A stretch of 53,457 nucleotides of DNA from Polysphondylium violaceum (Eukaryota; Evosea; Eumycetozoa; Dictyosteliales; Dictyosteliaceae), in assembly GCA_000277445.1 (NCBI GenBank), contig AJWJ01000110.1, positions 1 to 53,457 on the forward strand, read 5' to 3'. Made by a program: the position numbers and the translations under genes. The notes below the pieces were generated by a model. It did not search any database, was not told where the DNA came from, and was given only the letters and a program-made list of their open reading frames with translations. Numbering within the stretch: the first letter of the stretch is position 1; each line of letters starts with the position of its first letter. Positions 22,199 through 35,100 of this stretch are shown here, one piece after another.

Positions 22199-24172
22199 AT
22201 GAACGATAGCGATATAGAGTATAGCAATAGCGTTAATAATACAAGCATGGAGCAGGAACAACAAGATCACGTTCTTGTTGAGCCATCTCCATTGTTGAAC
22301 TTTTACTTTGATAATAATAAACTAGACGTTGTGGACGATTCCCCGTTTCGTTTAGTTAATTTAAAAGCAACAGAGTTTAATACAAATTCACAAATACCAA
22401 ATTTACATATATTGCCATGGGTATGTTTGCTGTATTATGTTTTGCAAAGCTTAGAGATATATATATTTATTTTCTTTTATCATTACATTTTAGAAATTAA
22501 ATCTAATGGAGGTTAGTCTAAATAATAGATTACTATTTATTGGAGAGTCACATAGATTGGCTGTATTTGATTTGGATGATATAATAACACCCATTTATAC
22601 TGTAGATTTACAAAACAATGGTGTAAGTAGAGTAGTAGCACATAGAGGTAACACAATATTAATTCCATTCAAAATAGATGACAATTAATCAAATTAGATT
22701 AGGGGTTCTAGGAGGAGAGGAAGTCCTTATTACAGTTGACGAAGGTGGATATATTAGAATATTGTTTGTAAATGATTTAGATAGAGAATATCTTAGATTT
22801 TAGTAAGAAATACATTTATTTCAAATGATGCAGGGAGTTTAGATATATATATTAATTATAAATTAGTAATGCAGGTATTTCAACATGGGGAATTGCAATG
22901 TGTCCATCTAAACCATTGTTTGCAGTTAGTTCAAATGATTTCAAAATCAATATATGGAATTTAGAAAATGAAGATCCTCATGCATCAAGAAGGCAACTAT
23001 TGGAACACAAACATAATATACCGTGCATTGATTTTAGTCCATGTGGTAATTTTCTAGTATCTGTATCGATTGATAAATATGTCAGAGTGTGGGATGTTGA
23101 AACACATACAATGCTGTCGTCTGTAGTTTTATCTCAATGGGCGTGGGGTTGTCGCTTTGTTGATCTTACACCCAACTTGGATCAAATTGGTGAATCCTAT
23201 TTAAAAAAAGATAATACACATACAATTCAATGGAAAGGTTTATCAAGAGAAGATGAATTTGAGGAAGTTGAAGAGGCAAATAATGTACAAATTGATAATG
23301 ATCAAGACGATGATAGTGATAGTGAATTAGATTTAGATGATAATGATTTAGATGATCATGATAATAATGGTGGTGATCAAGCTATGTTGGATGAAAATCA
23401 TCATTATATCAATGACGACGACGACGACGACGACGATGAAGATTTAGATGAATATCAAGACCATAACGATGCTCAAAAAGAGGGATTAGATCCTCAACAA
23501 CAAAAAATAGATTCTGATAATAGCGATACCAACAATGATGACGACGATGAAGAAATTGAATATAATAAATCAATTATAGAAAGACATAGAGCCATGATAG
23601 AAAAGGTTTTAAATTTAGAAGGAACTAGATTTAAATTGATAAATGATGGACTGACAGCAGAAAAGAAAAAGAACCTAACATTGCCCAGTAATTTAGTATT
23701 CTCAACGTACCAAAATCTATATTTTAGTCCTCAAATGATGGAAGATTTAAATATTGTTCACAATGCTATACCTACCACATTTCCAATTGTTCAAACTCAA
23801 ATTGATAGAATAGCCCTCTTGGAAGTGGTACCAGAACTCTCATTAGTTATTGCTGCCTCTCAAGGCCCAGCGAGATGTGTATCTCTTTATAGAATTAAAA
23901 GATTACCAAACACCAACAAATATAATTTAGTTTTGGATCAAGTTTTAGAACCACCTGAAGGTGGTCCTGGTTTAATTATTGGTCTCTCAGTTGTTAAAAA
24001 CTATTCACCGATTCCATCAAAATTTAGTGTTTCACTCTATATTCTCTACATCAATGGTACTTTTATTAGCTATAATATTGAAAGATTATCATTGGATGAA
24101 TTGAATCATTTGCCACCAAGTGAAATACCAAATTCAAAAAAGATGATATTTGGTTTAGATATTTCAAAGTAA
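22199..24172 (+). CDS. Crt10-like WD40 protein
   Basis: In yeast Crt10 affects ribonucleotide-reductase gene expression; the role here is unknown. My model has five exons: 22199-22420, 22494-22622, 22678-22802 and 22867-24172, with four coding blocks fully resolved (593 residues). The third intron boundary (22623-22677, 55 nt, GTAAGT...TAG) is chosen because reading through it breaks the frame. Family features: GVLGGEEVLITVDEGGYIRI, then AGISTWGIAMCPSKPLFAVSS (the Crt10 G-x-S-x-W-G-I-A motif), EHKHNIPCIDFSPCGNFLVS and the WD repeat DKYVRVWDV. A 100-residue Asp/Glu-rich insert follows, then a conserved C-terminal part. WD40 orthology is moderately sure. Confidence 0.78.
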
Positions 24173-24273
24173 AAAAGAATAGTTAATAATAATAATAATA
24201 AACTCCTCTTTCACGTGTAAATAATAAATCATAATTTCCAAACGACTCTACTATCATATAAATAAATTTTTTA

Positions 24274-26351
24274 TTATTTTGATGGAACATAATAAGAACC
24301 AACAACAACATCTTCTTTGATATCTTTAAGTTTTCCTATAAATTCACCAAGACCAGACTCGTCATCATTTAAATCGATGACAGTTGGAGCTTTTGTATAA
24401 ACATAATTACTTGTGAGTGTGGATCTATTATTAGGTGCGTTACTATTGGATGTGAGAGTGTTGTATTTATGTGCATTTTCAGTGTGACCTATGATTGGTT
24501 TTAATGGTGACGATATTGTTGATTGATAATGTAAATTTGGTGTAGAGTTATATTGATTGAATTTGTTTAAATTTGGTTGAATGGGATTACTATTTTTTCT
24601 AATGGTACTACTGCTACTGCTATTATTATTTATATCATTTAAATTATTTCTTAAACTATTATTATCTACAAAATTATTATTATTATTATTATTATTGCTA
24701 TTATTATCACTAATGGAAATATCTGAAAATGATAAAGAAGATGTTAAATTGGTTGTGGAGGATGTTGGTGAAGTCGTGGAAGTAGATATTGTATTGTCTT
24801 CTAGTTGTTTTTCAACAAACTCTTGGTATAATCTTTTTATATAATCTATTGCTGCGGTGAAATTAACCAAATGATATCCTAGAGATGAATTTGAAATGGA
24901 TGAAATAATAAAATGTGAACAATAAATAAGATCTGTTTGCAGTGATTTTGGACGAGCTTGAATTAAAAGATAAGCAGTGATAGGCAATGCATCATCACCA
25001 GTGATTGTTAAAATATCTTCTTCTTCGGTGCCTTCCAAAATGGAACGAGCTCTAATTGATTCTTCAATTTCTTTGGATGCTTGAACAATTGACAATAATT
25101 TATCGATTGGTGTTTTTTCTTTTTCAAAACTATTTACAATCTCTATTGCTTTACTTAGATGTGGTTCAAATGATGCTCTAATACCTAAATCCTCGATAGA
25201 ATGTTTTGACAATTTAATTGTTTTTTCATATAATTGCATATTTTCCAATTCATATTGATTCAATAACTCTTTATAAATTTTATCATATAGTCTTCCTAAT
25301 ATATAACTATAAATTGAGATATTAATAATTGAAATTGTTTTTTTTAAATTTTACTACCCACTACTATCATCTACTTACCTTTCTAAAATCATAGAAAGAT
25401 TTAACATTTGTTTGTGATTTGATTGTAATTGTTTATATTCTGCATTTGCACATACTAAATCATTTAGTACTTTTTCATGAAGAATCTCTAGTGATTCTTT
25501 AAGATCTGTCTCTCTGCCTTTAATGATTTTCCATGTATTTTGAAAATCTTCTATTAATTTATCTGCTTTTCTCATAACTATAGAATTTATTGATGCTGGT
25601 GAATCTAATAAAAATTGAATCGATCTAAAATATTAAGAATTAATATTAATTTTAAATTATAATAATAATAAACATATAATAATAATAAAATAATAATAAT
25701 TACTGTTCAAAAGTTGGTCTTTGAGGCTTTACTATTCCTTGAAAATGATCAAATTCCTCATGCGAAATTGATGGCTTTATACCAGTTCCACCAACCAATG
25801 GTGCTTCAATACACAAAAGTCTATATGATTTGTAATCTTTGTTATAACATATTTCATCAAAAAGTATTTTAACCTTTTTAGATTTGTTATTTTTATCTAC
25901 AATAAAACCATTCTCTACAAAATAACTTGAATCGTCACATAGGGTTTCATATTCACTTTGATAATATTTTGATTCTATAAAAACGTGTGATTCTATTTTT
26001 AAAAAAAATTGAGATGTCCTATTAATAGTCATTCTTTGGTTTAGGAGAAAAAAAATTTGTCTTATTGAAAAATGAAAAAAAGTTTCCCTGGTGGAAAAAG
26101 GAAAAGAAAAAAACACTATGACTTTGACGATAAAAAATAAGGGCAATGGTGAATTGGGTCTAAATATATCTGTGTGTTGTTGGTGAGACAAGATACATAC
26201 CAACTACTTTTTGACTAACATTCATTCCATAAAGAGATGAGAATTGAGGGATACATAGTGTATAACATTTAGATTCAATTAATTGAAATATTTTGGGGAA
26301 TTTAAACTTTATAGTTTGAAAGAATAAATTCTTGTTCAAATCCTCATCCAT
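24274..26351 (-). CDS. VPS9-domain protein, VARP (ANKRD27) N-terminal-like
   Basis: Likely a guanine-nucleotide exchange factor for a Rab5/Rab21-type GTPase in endosomal traffic. Four exons (26351-26201, 25992-25704, 25624-25379, 25306-24274) give 572 residues. The N-terminus MDEDLNKNLFFQTIKFKFPK followed by CIPQFSSL resembles the start of VARP (EDILKNPFYLAL...). The VPS9 domain at about residues 255-385 shows GDDALPITAYLLIQARPKSLQTDL and LGYHLVNFTAAIDYIKRL, with the Asp and Tyr used for Rab contact in the family. The C-terminal 180 residues are Asn/Ser-rich. No ankyrin repeats were seen, so it is shorter than VARP. The first intron is the largest (208 nt). Confidence 0.85.
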
Positions 26352-27133
26352 TTTAGTTTTGCGCTATATTAATTAATAAACACAAGCTCTATGCTCTTGA
26401 GTATAGTTGAAGAATGAATTTTACTGATGAATGATAATGATGATTTGTTGCTACGATAATGAATAGTAAGAGGAATAAATAATAAAATGGGTGTGTGTAT
26501 GTGTGTGTGCGTGTGTGATTATTGTAGAAGAGCTAATGTGTGTGCTGTGGGTGTGTAGGGGGTAATGAATTGTAACAGTTGAATAGGGTTATATGATCTA
26601 TTTTTAATTTTGATAGGGTAAAAGGATGATTTATATCAACAATAACGGCTTTAAAAGTAAAAAGCCATATGTTTTGTAGAATAGTATTGTTCTATGTATA
26701 TAAAATGTTTCTTTTCTTCTTTCTTAAAAGTATATATTTGGTTTTTCTATACGTTGTCTAATTTGTTTTGACAACAATGAATAAATGATAATTTAAAAAG
26801 CCTTCTTTGAGGTGTATTTGGTTTGTTGCTATGTAAAAGTAAAGAAATAAACACTAAACAAAAAATTTTAAAAAAAACAATTCAAAAATAAAAACTCGAA
26901 TCTGTAGAGTCAAAAAAAAATTTGTTTTTATAAAATTATTATTCGTCGTCACTTGTGATTATATTTCTTAAATTTTATCTCAAATATTATTAACATAAAA
27001 TACTTTGAATATTTATTCCAAAGAGAAACACATTGATTTTATTTTTAAATAAAAAATAGTTTACTTGTTTATATATATAAAAGGGGTTTATTATTACTAT
27101 TATTATTATTATTATATATTATTATATTTTAAT
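26352..27133. other. Intergenic region
   Basis: The spacer holds the promoter of the VPS9 gene and the 3' flank of the kinase gene, both leftward. It contains GT-rich repeats near 26490-26520 and a small hairpin (GGCTTT...AAAGCC, 26647-26666). No gene was seen. Confidence 0.6.
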
Positions 27134-28758
27134 TTATTTATTTAATCTCTTTTCATCAATAACAGAAAGTAAAGCTTGACGATTAATTGAATATTTTTCT
27201 TTAATTGATTGAATTTCTTTTTCTCTTTCCAAATCTAGTTTCTCCAACAAATCTTTTAATTCGTCGAGTGTGTGATTTTGATATTTGGTAGAGGAAGCGT
27301 CATCTTTGTTAAATTGGTTCATGTAGGCGGGCACAAATTTCTTTTTGTTATTGTTATTGTTTATAGTGCTCTTTAGCTTCATTGTACCTGTATCTTCGTC
27401 ATCATTATTAAATACAACAGTGTCATAAGAGGATTGATTGTTTGTAATTACCATTGTTCCACTATCGTACTCTTCCTCTTCTTCGCCACTGTTTGCTATT
27501 GAACGTGGTTTGATGGGTCTAACGGTGCCCATGTCTACCGATCCTTCTGATTCATCTGAATCAGAGTCTGAGTCTGAATCCTCTTCCTCTTCGTCACGTG
27601 GTTCTATACCTAGAGCTGCTTCTCTGCCTTTTTGTGTAATAATCATATCTTGTTCATCGATGAGTGGTACCAATAATGAGTGAGATTTGGATTTTGTTAT
27701 AAATGGATGTTTGAGTAATTCTTCGGCCGAGGGTCTTAGTTCTGGTTTACGAATAAGACATTTTGCCAAAAAGTCGTTAAAGTCTGCTGACCATTTTTCT
27801 GGCTCACTAAGTTTGGGTGGTGGTCTAGAAGGATTGGGAATCATAAATATAACTCTCATTGGATGTACATTAAATAATGGTGGTTTAGATTCTGCCATTT
27901 CAATACATGTAATACCAAATGACCAAATATCAGCCTATATAAATTGAGTGTGCGGTAGTGATAATTAATACATTTTCATAGATAAATAGACAGTATGTGT
28001 ATGTACTTACTTTATAATCATAACCAACTTCTTGAATAACTTCAGGTGCCATCCAAAATGGAGTACCTATAACTGTTTGTCTTTTTGCCATTGTATCACT
28101 TAATTGACCACTGACACCAAAATCTGCCAATTTAGATTCACCCTTATGGTTCATTAAAATATTACCTGCTTTAATGTCTCTATGAATTTTTCTAACTGAA
28201 TGTAAATATGCTAAACCTTGTAAAACATCTCTACTGACAACTGCAATTTGTTCTTCTGATAATGTTTTATTTGTAATTTTCATTGCATCACATACAGATC
28301 CTGCTCCACAATATTCCATAACAATCTATATATATAAAATAGCAGCATCAGTATTGTATTAGATAATGATCGCTTCTTTCTTACGAATCACACTTACCCA
28401 AACTTCATTTTCTTTACGAAAACTTGCATGATATGTTACTATATATGGACTTTTACATTGTTTCATGAAAAAGATTTCTTTTTCCATGTCTTCTAAATCA
28501 TTGTCTACAGATACTTTTTTAATAGCCACAACAATACCACTTTCAATATTGATAGCCTTATAAACTGAGCCATATGAGCTAAAAATGTTGGAATAGTAGA
28601 TGATAGATAGATAGATATTAGTATCGTGAGTGTGCCTGTCGTCATCAGCGCTTTGATTCTATTTACCCTTCACCCAATTTCTCGACAATGGTAAAAAACT
28701 TTTCAGGGTCTTTTTTACTCATAGTGTCTTTGGGTACAACTAATTGTGTAGTATCCAT
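27134..28758 (-). CDS. krsA: STK4/MST-type kinase (KrsA-like, Hippo family)
   Basis: A Ste20-family serine/threonine kinase; the dictyostelid homologues take part in stress response and cell-substrate adhesion. Four exons (28758-28667, 28578-28398, 28325-28011, 27934-27134) give 462 residues. All kinase motifs are present: the glycine loop [17 protein letters not shown], the catalytic [11 protein letters not shown] (LADFGVSG), and [10 protein letters not shown] with the activating Thr. [12 protein letters not shown] closes the domain at about residue 290. An acidic/Ser-rich linker follows. The C-terminus [20 protein letters not shown]...[15 protein letters not shown] is a SARAH-type coiled coil, used for dimer and scaffold binding. 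Length and layout match MST1/2 and KrsA. Confidence 0.93.
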
Positions 28759-29266
28759 TTTAATTATATGATATTGCGTCGTAATAGTAATAATAAGATA
28801 ACAATGGTATGTGATTAATCTGTTGATTTGAATTTGAGTGACGACTATTAATTTGATGAATTAATTGCTAATGTGTGATATTACAATAGGACTGTGTAAA
28901 ATATCCCTATATGATAACAAAAAAAAAACAGTAATAATAATATAATACAAAATATATATAAACAAATACAAATAAATAAATTTTTTAAAAAAAAACACTC
29001 CTGCTGTGATTTGTGAATCAAACGGTTTCTATTTTTTTTTTATTTTTTTCCTTTTTTTTTCAAGTGAAAATTTTTGCACTTTTTTGAAAGCCATCACACT
29101 GACGATGGGTTATTTATGCAAAAATTGTTACCATCTATCAATAGTCGCACACAAAGCTATCTATAAATGCAGTATGAGGATCATGATAAAAGTTTGGTGT
29201 TGGTGTGTACATTTTTTTATTGTTTATATTTTATGAGAAAAGTCAAGATTGGTTGTGAGATTTTTT
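28759..29266. other. Intergenic region
   Basis: The promoter of the kinase gene and the 3' flank of the small secreted gene, both leftward. Poly-A and poly-T runs surround a less biased patch (29090-29200) without a sensible reading frame. Nothing else was seen. Confidence 0.6.
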
Positions 29267-30067
29267 TTACAAAGATATTTTCTTTGTTTTCTTTCCATAT
29301 GGAGATTGCAAGAATACACCCAAAACATCACCAATATTTCTTCCGGCATCACCGAATTTTCCTTGATTCCAGTGTACGAAAAAGTTCTGTTTAATTTGGA
29401 CAATAAAAAAACAATGTTAGTATGATGATGATTATGAAGGTGATTTTTGAAACTTACTCTAAAGTTTTCAACAACCTTATTCTTGTTGATAATTAAAACA
29501 CTAGTTTCTTTGGCAACAAATGATCTGATACTATAATAGTTTGGATTTTTATAAATTGTTAATATCTTAATATACAGATTCATATTTATATAAAATATAC
29601 CCTTTGTCTTTAATAAAGGTGAGAATTTCAGTAATTCTATCCAAAATTTGAGGTACTACGCAACTATCAATATTTGGAATAATATCTTGAATGGCACTAA
29701 TTAAATCTAAAATTGCAGCATTGATTTCCGATGGTGAAAGCTCTTGAGTACCAATAATAGATGAAGCAATACTTTTCAATGTAATAACTAATGGATCAGT
29801 GTAATTGAAACAATTGTCTGAAATTGGATTTACACCTGCCTATTGAGTTTAATATTAATAAGTGTTTTATTTGATAAAATTTTATGAATTTTAATATATA
29901 CATACTTCAATACCTTTAAAGGCTCCATACAAAAAGTCAATAGCATTATCAGGACTTAATTTTCCAACATCTTTTGTTTTTTGTTTTTTAGCTTCAATAA
30001 AAGATGAAAAGTTTAAAATTAAAACTAAAACTATTACAATAGAAACAATAGTTTTTGTATTAGTCAT
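29267..30067 (-). CDS. Small secreted helical protein, unknown family
   Basis: Four exons (30067-29906, 29839-29601, 29530-29458, 29386-29267) give 197 residues. Residues 1-27 are a clear signal peptide (TNTKTIVSIVIVLVLILNFS, then SFIEA|KK). The mature part has few cysteines (CFNYT, SCVVP), helical segments (INAAILDLISAIQDIIPNID), and a C-terminal motif GKFGDAGRNIGDVLGVFLQS that recalls Gly-rich ends of small secreted or lysosomal protist proteins. The splices are all in frame and use GTATGT, GTATAT and GTAAGT donors, so the model is well supported even though I cannot name the family. It lies divergent from the large receptor gene. Confidence 0.85.
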
Positions 30068-30872
30068 TTTTGCTGATGTACTGTTATGATAGAATATCAA
30101 AGATAACTCAAATATTTATATTTTTACAAATATTAAATAAATAATAATAATAATAATAATAATATAATAAATATAAAAATAATATAAATATAAATTCAAC
30201 CTTCTTCTCTCAATCACCCACACTAGCCCACGACAATTCGCTCTATACCCATTCATCATTGTATGATTGTATGAGAAATGAAAAAAAATAAAAAAAAGTA
30301 GTGGCGATTGTAATAGAACTCATATCATACTACAATCATTGGGATGGTATTCATTGTTTAACCCCGCGAAAAAATAAAAAATAAAAACTCAAAAAAAAAT
30401 AAAATAATTTTTGTAGTATATGATTTCAGATAACGAAAACGATATCACATATGAAAACACTGGTGACTAAATTAAAATCCATCAAGAGAGAAATATTTAA
30501 TTTTGATCAAGTGGTGTTTTGAAGTGTTTGTTTCTCTATTATCTATAAAACATAACAACTTAAAGTTATCGATAAAAATAAAAAGGCTTTGTTAAGATCA
30601 ATAAAAATGCGTTATAGATTTTCAAAAAAGATTCGAATCTTTTTTGAAAATAAAAATGAAAATATCTTCGAGTTTTTTTTCTTTTTTTTTTTTTTTAAAA
30701 AGTTTTTTTTATAAAAAAGTTAATATCTTTAAGATTTTTTATACCCATCATTTTTTTATTTTAAATTTTTAGACTTTTATTGGAGTGTAAAAAAAATATA
30801 GCTTGTGGAAAGGGGAAAAAAGGTTGTATCCATACACTCCTAGAAACAAACACATCATATTGAACTTTAAAT
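30068..30872. promoter_or_regulatory. Divergent promoter region with palindrome
   Basis: An 800-bp spacer between the secreted-protein gene (leftward) and the receptor gene (rightward), both encoding secretory-pathway products. It contains a perfect 34-bp palindrome (30618-30651). No coding sequence was seen. Shared regulation is only a possibility. Confidence 0.55.
30618..30651. repeat. Perfect 34-bp palindrome
   Basis: Every base from 30618 to 30651 pairs with its mirror position around the centre between 30634 and 30635. The core is AAAAAAGATTCGAATCTTTT, flanked by a TTTTC arm on the left and a GAAAA arm on the right. There is no loop. It could be a cruciform or a binding site for a dimeric factor. 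Confidence 0.97.
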
Positions 30873-32036
30873 ATGGTTAAAACTACGATCAATACACAAT
30901 TTGTACTTTTAATCTCATTCATATTGAGTTTTTTATTTCTTAAAAGTTTGTATAATTAGCTCATACTCTATTTTCATGTATCATATGTCCACGACCACTT
31001 CATTTTGAAAATTTGCTGATATTCGAAAAAACACACTCCTCCTTTCGAAAATCTAAAAAATTTCTAAAAAAATCTATCTCTCTCAAACAAACATTAACAC
31101 TACTTCTTAGGTTATGGATTTGAATTGAAATCAAGTTCAATTACAGAGAAAACTACAAATGTATTGGGTGCAGAGTTAAACTATGCATTGATGGATTTAG
31201 AATTTGATAGAGATATCTATAAAATTATATCTGTTGATTGTGCAAATTATAATTGTAATATAGATACAAGTGTACCAGACTGTTCATGTGATTATACAGA
31301 TCCATTAGAATGTCCAAAAGCTGCATCACCAGGATGTCCCGAATGTCCTACCGATATAACAATACCTTATGGTGAACAAAATCTCACTCTATACTATTGT
31401 TTTAATCCAGATGGTGCTAGTCAAGATTGGATTACAATCAATGCAAATGAACCCATCAATATTAAAAGAGATACTAAAGATCCCATCCACATTAGATACA
31501 AAGCAAAAGGAAAAGAGTGTGAGGGTATTAAAGTACTTGCTACTCCAAACCAAGGTATATTCTATATCAATTGGTCACCACTGCCCTATGACGAAAATTT
31601 AGGTCGTTTTAGTGGAATTTCAAACAAGAAAATTTATGTTCAAATGTCTATTTGTCCAACAGACAATACAGAGTGGGCTTTGGCTCCTAGTTGGACTAGC
31701 GATACCTATTTTCTCACAATATTCCCTGATACACCATTTATCGATTTGAACGTAACAATTAATTCTCATCCAGTACCACCATACACACCACCAACTATAG
31801 GTTGTCAAAATGTTTTACCAACTCATCAATGTATTAATGATGGTGAATTGGTAACTGGTGAGGGTGAAGCCGAACAACTTAAATATTTTACCTATTTAGT
31901 CACTGAACCAAAGGTTTTGGCCTTTAGTTTTCCAAGTCTTGCTCAAGATATTGATTTTTTTATTTCAGATGATCCAAAATATCCAGAGCCAACTTCAACC
32001 TCAAATCCAAAATACGATATGGAAAGTGAAAGTAAA

Positions 32037-32127
<91 letters not shown>

Positions 32128-35100
32128 GTAATATCAAATATTAATTCTTCTTTTTTAGATGATGATTATTTAGTTTTATCAGCTAGACCATATCCAGACG
32201 GTAGTCCAAAAGTATTATATATTGGTGTTTCGGCCTTTTACACATCAAACTTTTCATTTGTAATTACATCACAAGGTCATAATATTTATCATAGAGTTGC
32301 TGATGATTTTCCATTGGGTGGAGCCTACTCAATTTTATCAAGTAGTAGATTATTTTTATCAAATGGTGATATTTATTCATGCTATTCTTGGGCTAGATGT
32401 TTATCATACGTAACATTATATCCATATTCACAAAACTTACCAATTTGGCCAACTCCACCCCAATTTTCATATGATCTCCGTTTTAAGGGCATTCAATTTG
32501 AAGATACAAACAATCCATCCAAAGGAGATGTATATCGTGCCGCTTTTCTATTATCAAGTAAACAAGGTGTCTCAAATCAAGTAAATTTAGACTATGCTAG
32601 TCTTTTAGATGCAAAGATTGAATTTATGGGGACACTAGTGGATAAAGATGGCAATCCATTGGATGGCACCTATAGTGTAGGGCCAGAGATGAAGTTGGAT
32701 TGTGATTATGAACAATTTAATCAAGTCCTTCAGCTAATTAATCAAGAGGAAGATAAACTTTTCTCTACCACCGATTTTGTAAAAGTAAACTCATTGATTT
32801 TCAAAATTGATACTCTCACTTTGTCCGATGCTTGGACAGCTTGTTCTTCATCTGCCAATTCTCTTTTGGAGACTAGTACTCGAGTTTTCAATATGAGTAC
32901 CACCATTTGTCCATATAAAATTAGTGATCCACTTTATTCCACCGATCCATGTTGCAACACCTCATCAACTTTTTTTCAATGTTGTACGCCTAGAACTTTA
33001 CCAGTCAATGTTTCAACTTTTGTTGGTCTTCATCGTGATCTCATCAATAATCAATGTATGTCACCCGATTGTACAAGTTCAATTTTGGATGAATATTATA
33101 ACTCGTTATCTGTTGTTCAAGATTGTGATGTAACTGGTTATGTTTCAACAAACTCTCAATTGGAAACTAGAAATATTCTTAGAGAATGCAAGAAACTATT
33201 GGTTTTACCAAGTTGTAATTTTGATTCCGAGTGTGGAAATTATAAATGTGATCTATTTAGTCGTACCTGTATGATTCCTCCTGTGGATATTGATAAAATC
33301 TATTTGCAATGTGTGTTTAGCAATTTACCAACTAGATATATTTTCTCTATTATTCAAAAATATCAATTGCCTCAAATTGAGAGTCCCTCCTTTACAGAGG
33401 CTTTGTTTAAAGAGTTTAGTATGGATGATTGTACATATATTACTGGTGTAGCCTATAGAACCTCATACAATTACTATAGTAAAGATGTTTACCAAGGTAG
33501 ATGTTATGCCTACAATTGTTTAGATTTAGCTTGTGAAACTGTACACGACGTTTGTTATGATGGTAATATTGGTGGTTGGAAAACTGATAAACTTAGCTCT
33601 GTCGACAGTTGTGGTCAAATTGGTTTTTGTCCAAGAGAATATTGTTATGATGAATCTAGTCAAGATTGTATTGATAATTGCAACCTTGTCTCTGGATTTT
33701 GTGGCTATTGTGCCACCAATAAATCCGATTGCTTTTGGTTTGACCAATACCAAGATAAAGACAGTTGTGAGCAAGCCTCCAATGCTTGCATCTATCCAGT
33801 TATTGATGATATTAGATCATTTGATTACAACATACCCCAAGAAGAGTGTGAAGATCTAAGTCTACACGGAACATGTGACAAACCTTGTGGTCATGTATGT
33901 GCTGGTGTGACAAAGAAATGTGCAATTGCTGATTTTATTGATGAAGCAACTTGTCTTGCCAACTATGTCAATGTAACCTATGATTCCTATGCAGAAATGT
34001 GTTATTATACCGATATTTCAACCAAGTTAGATTGTGATGCTCTAAATCCAGATCCATCAGATGAAAACTATCCCTATACCTATTGGATGGATTGTGGCCA
34101 AAGAGTCCTCGATGAATGTATTTCACCATTTCCTTATGGCTGCTACATTGAGCCTGTTCCATGTAAAAATCAAAAAGAATGTGAAAACCAAGGAGGTCAA
34201 TGTTCAGATGACTATTTCTTCTCGTCTAAAAACATTCCGTTCTATCCAGATAAATTTGGTAAATGCGTTAGAGGTCATTATTTCTGGAAATCCAATTGGC
34301 TCACACCAACATGCAATAGTGACACTGAAAAGGATTCACCAATGGGTTGCTTCTATCAAGATGTTTATCAACCAGAAGGCGTTGTCACTCAAGCCAAATG
34401 TAATGATTTGGGTCAAGATTTCAGTTGGTGGTCGCCTGCAACATCTAGAGAAACTTGTGAACAACATAAAGGATGTGTCATGTTGGATAAATCTGTATAT
34501 AATCTACCATATAACCATAGATTCAACGAAATGAATGAATCACTTTGTAATGAATGTGGTGCTGACTCGTTTAGAGTATGGAAGAATAAATTTGAATGGA
34601 CGCCAGGAAAATGGACGCCTGCACGTTCGGTTAAGCCTCAATGGTTTGATAATCATCAATACACCTATTCTGGAAAAGTTGATAGAGTTTTGGACTATCA
34701 AAGACTGTTTGATGAAATCGACAACTCTGTTAATCTTCATATTGCAGATCTTTATCGATCAGAGTCTTTATGTCGTATGGAGAGAATTGAAGAAAACCTT
34801 AAATCAATTTCATGCAGTTGTTCAGGTACAGGTGGTGATGAGGAATGTTTCTCTGCTTCTGCATTAATTTTGGGTCAAACCAAGCCATGCGCCACTGAAC
34901 AAACCCTATTCAAATTCTCTTATGGTGTTCTTTTCTTTAATGCAACATCTGTTCCACATGCCTGTACAAGTACTGTTGTTTATCAACTATCCAAACAGCT
35001 ATTTAAATCAACTACACCTCAAACTTTGTCTAGTAATTTTGTATCCTATAGAAAGCCCGATAACTATGGTATTCTCAATAGTAAAGGAGCAGTCATTGGA

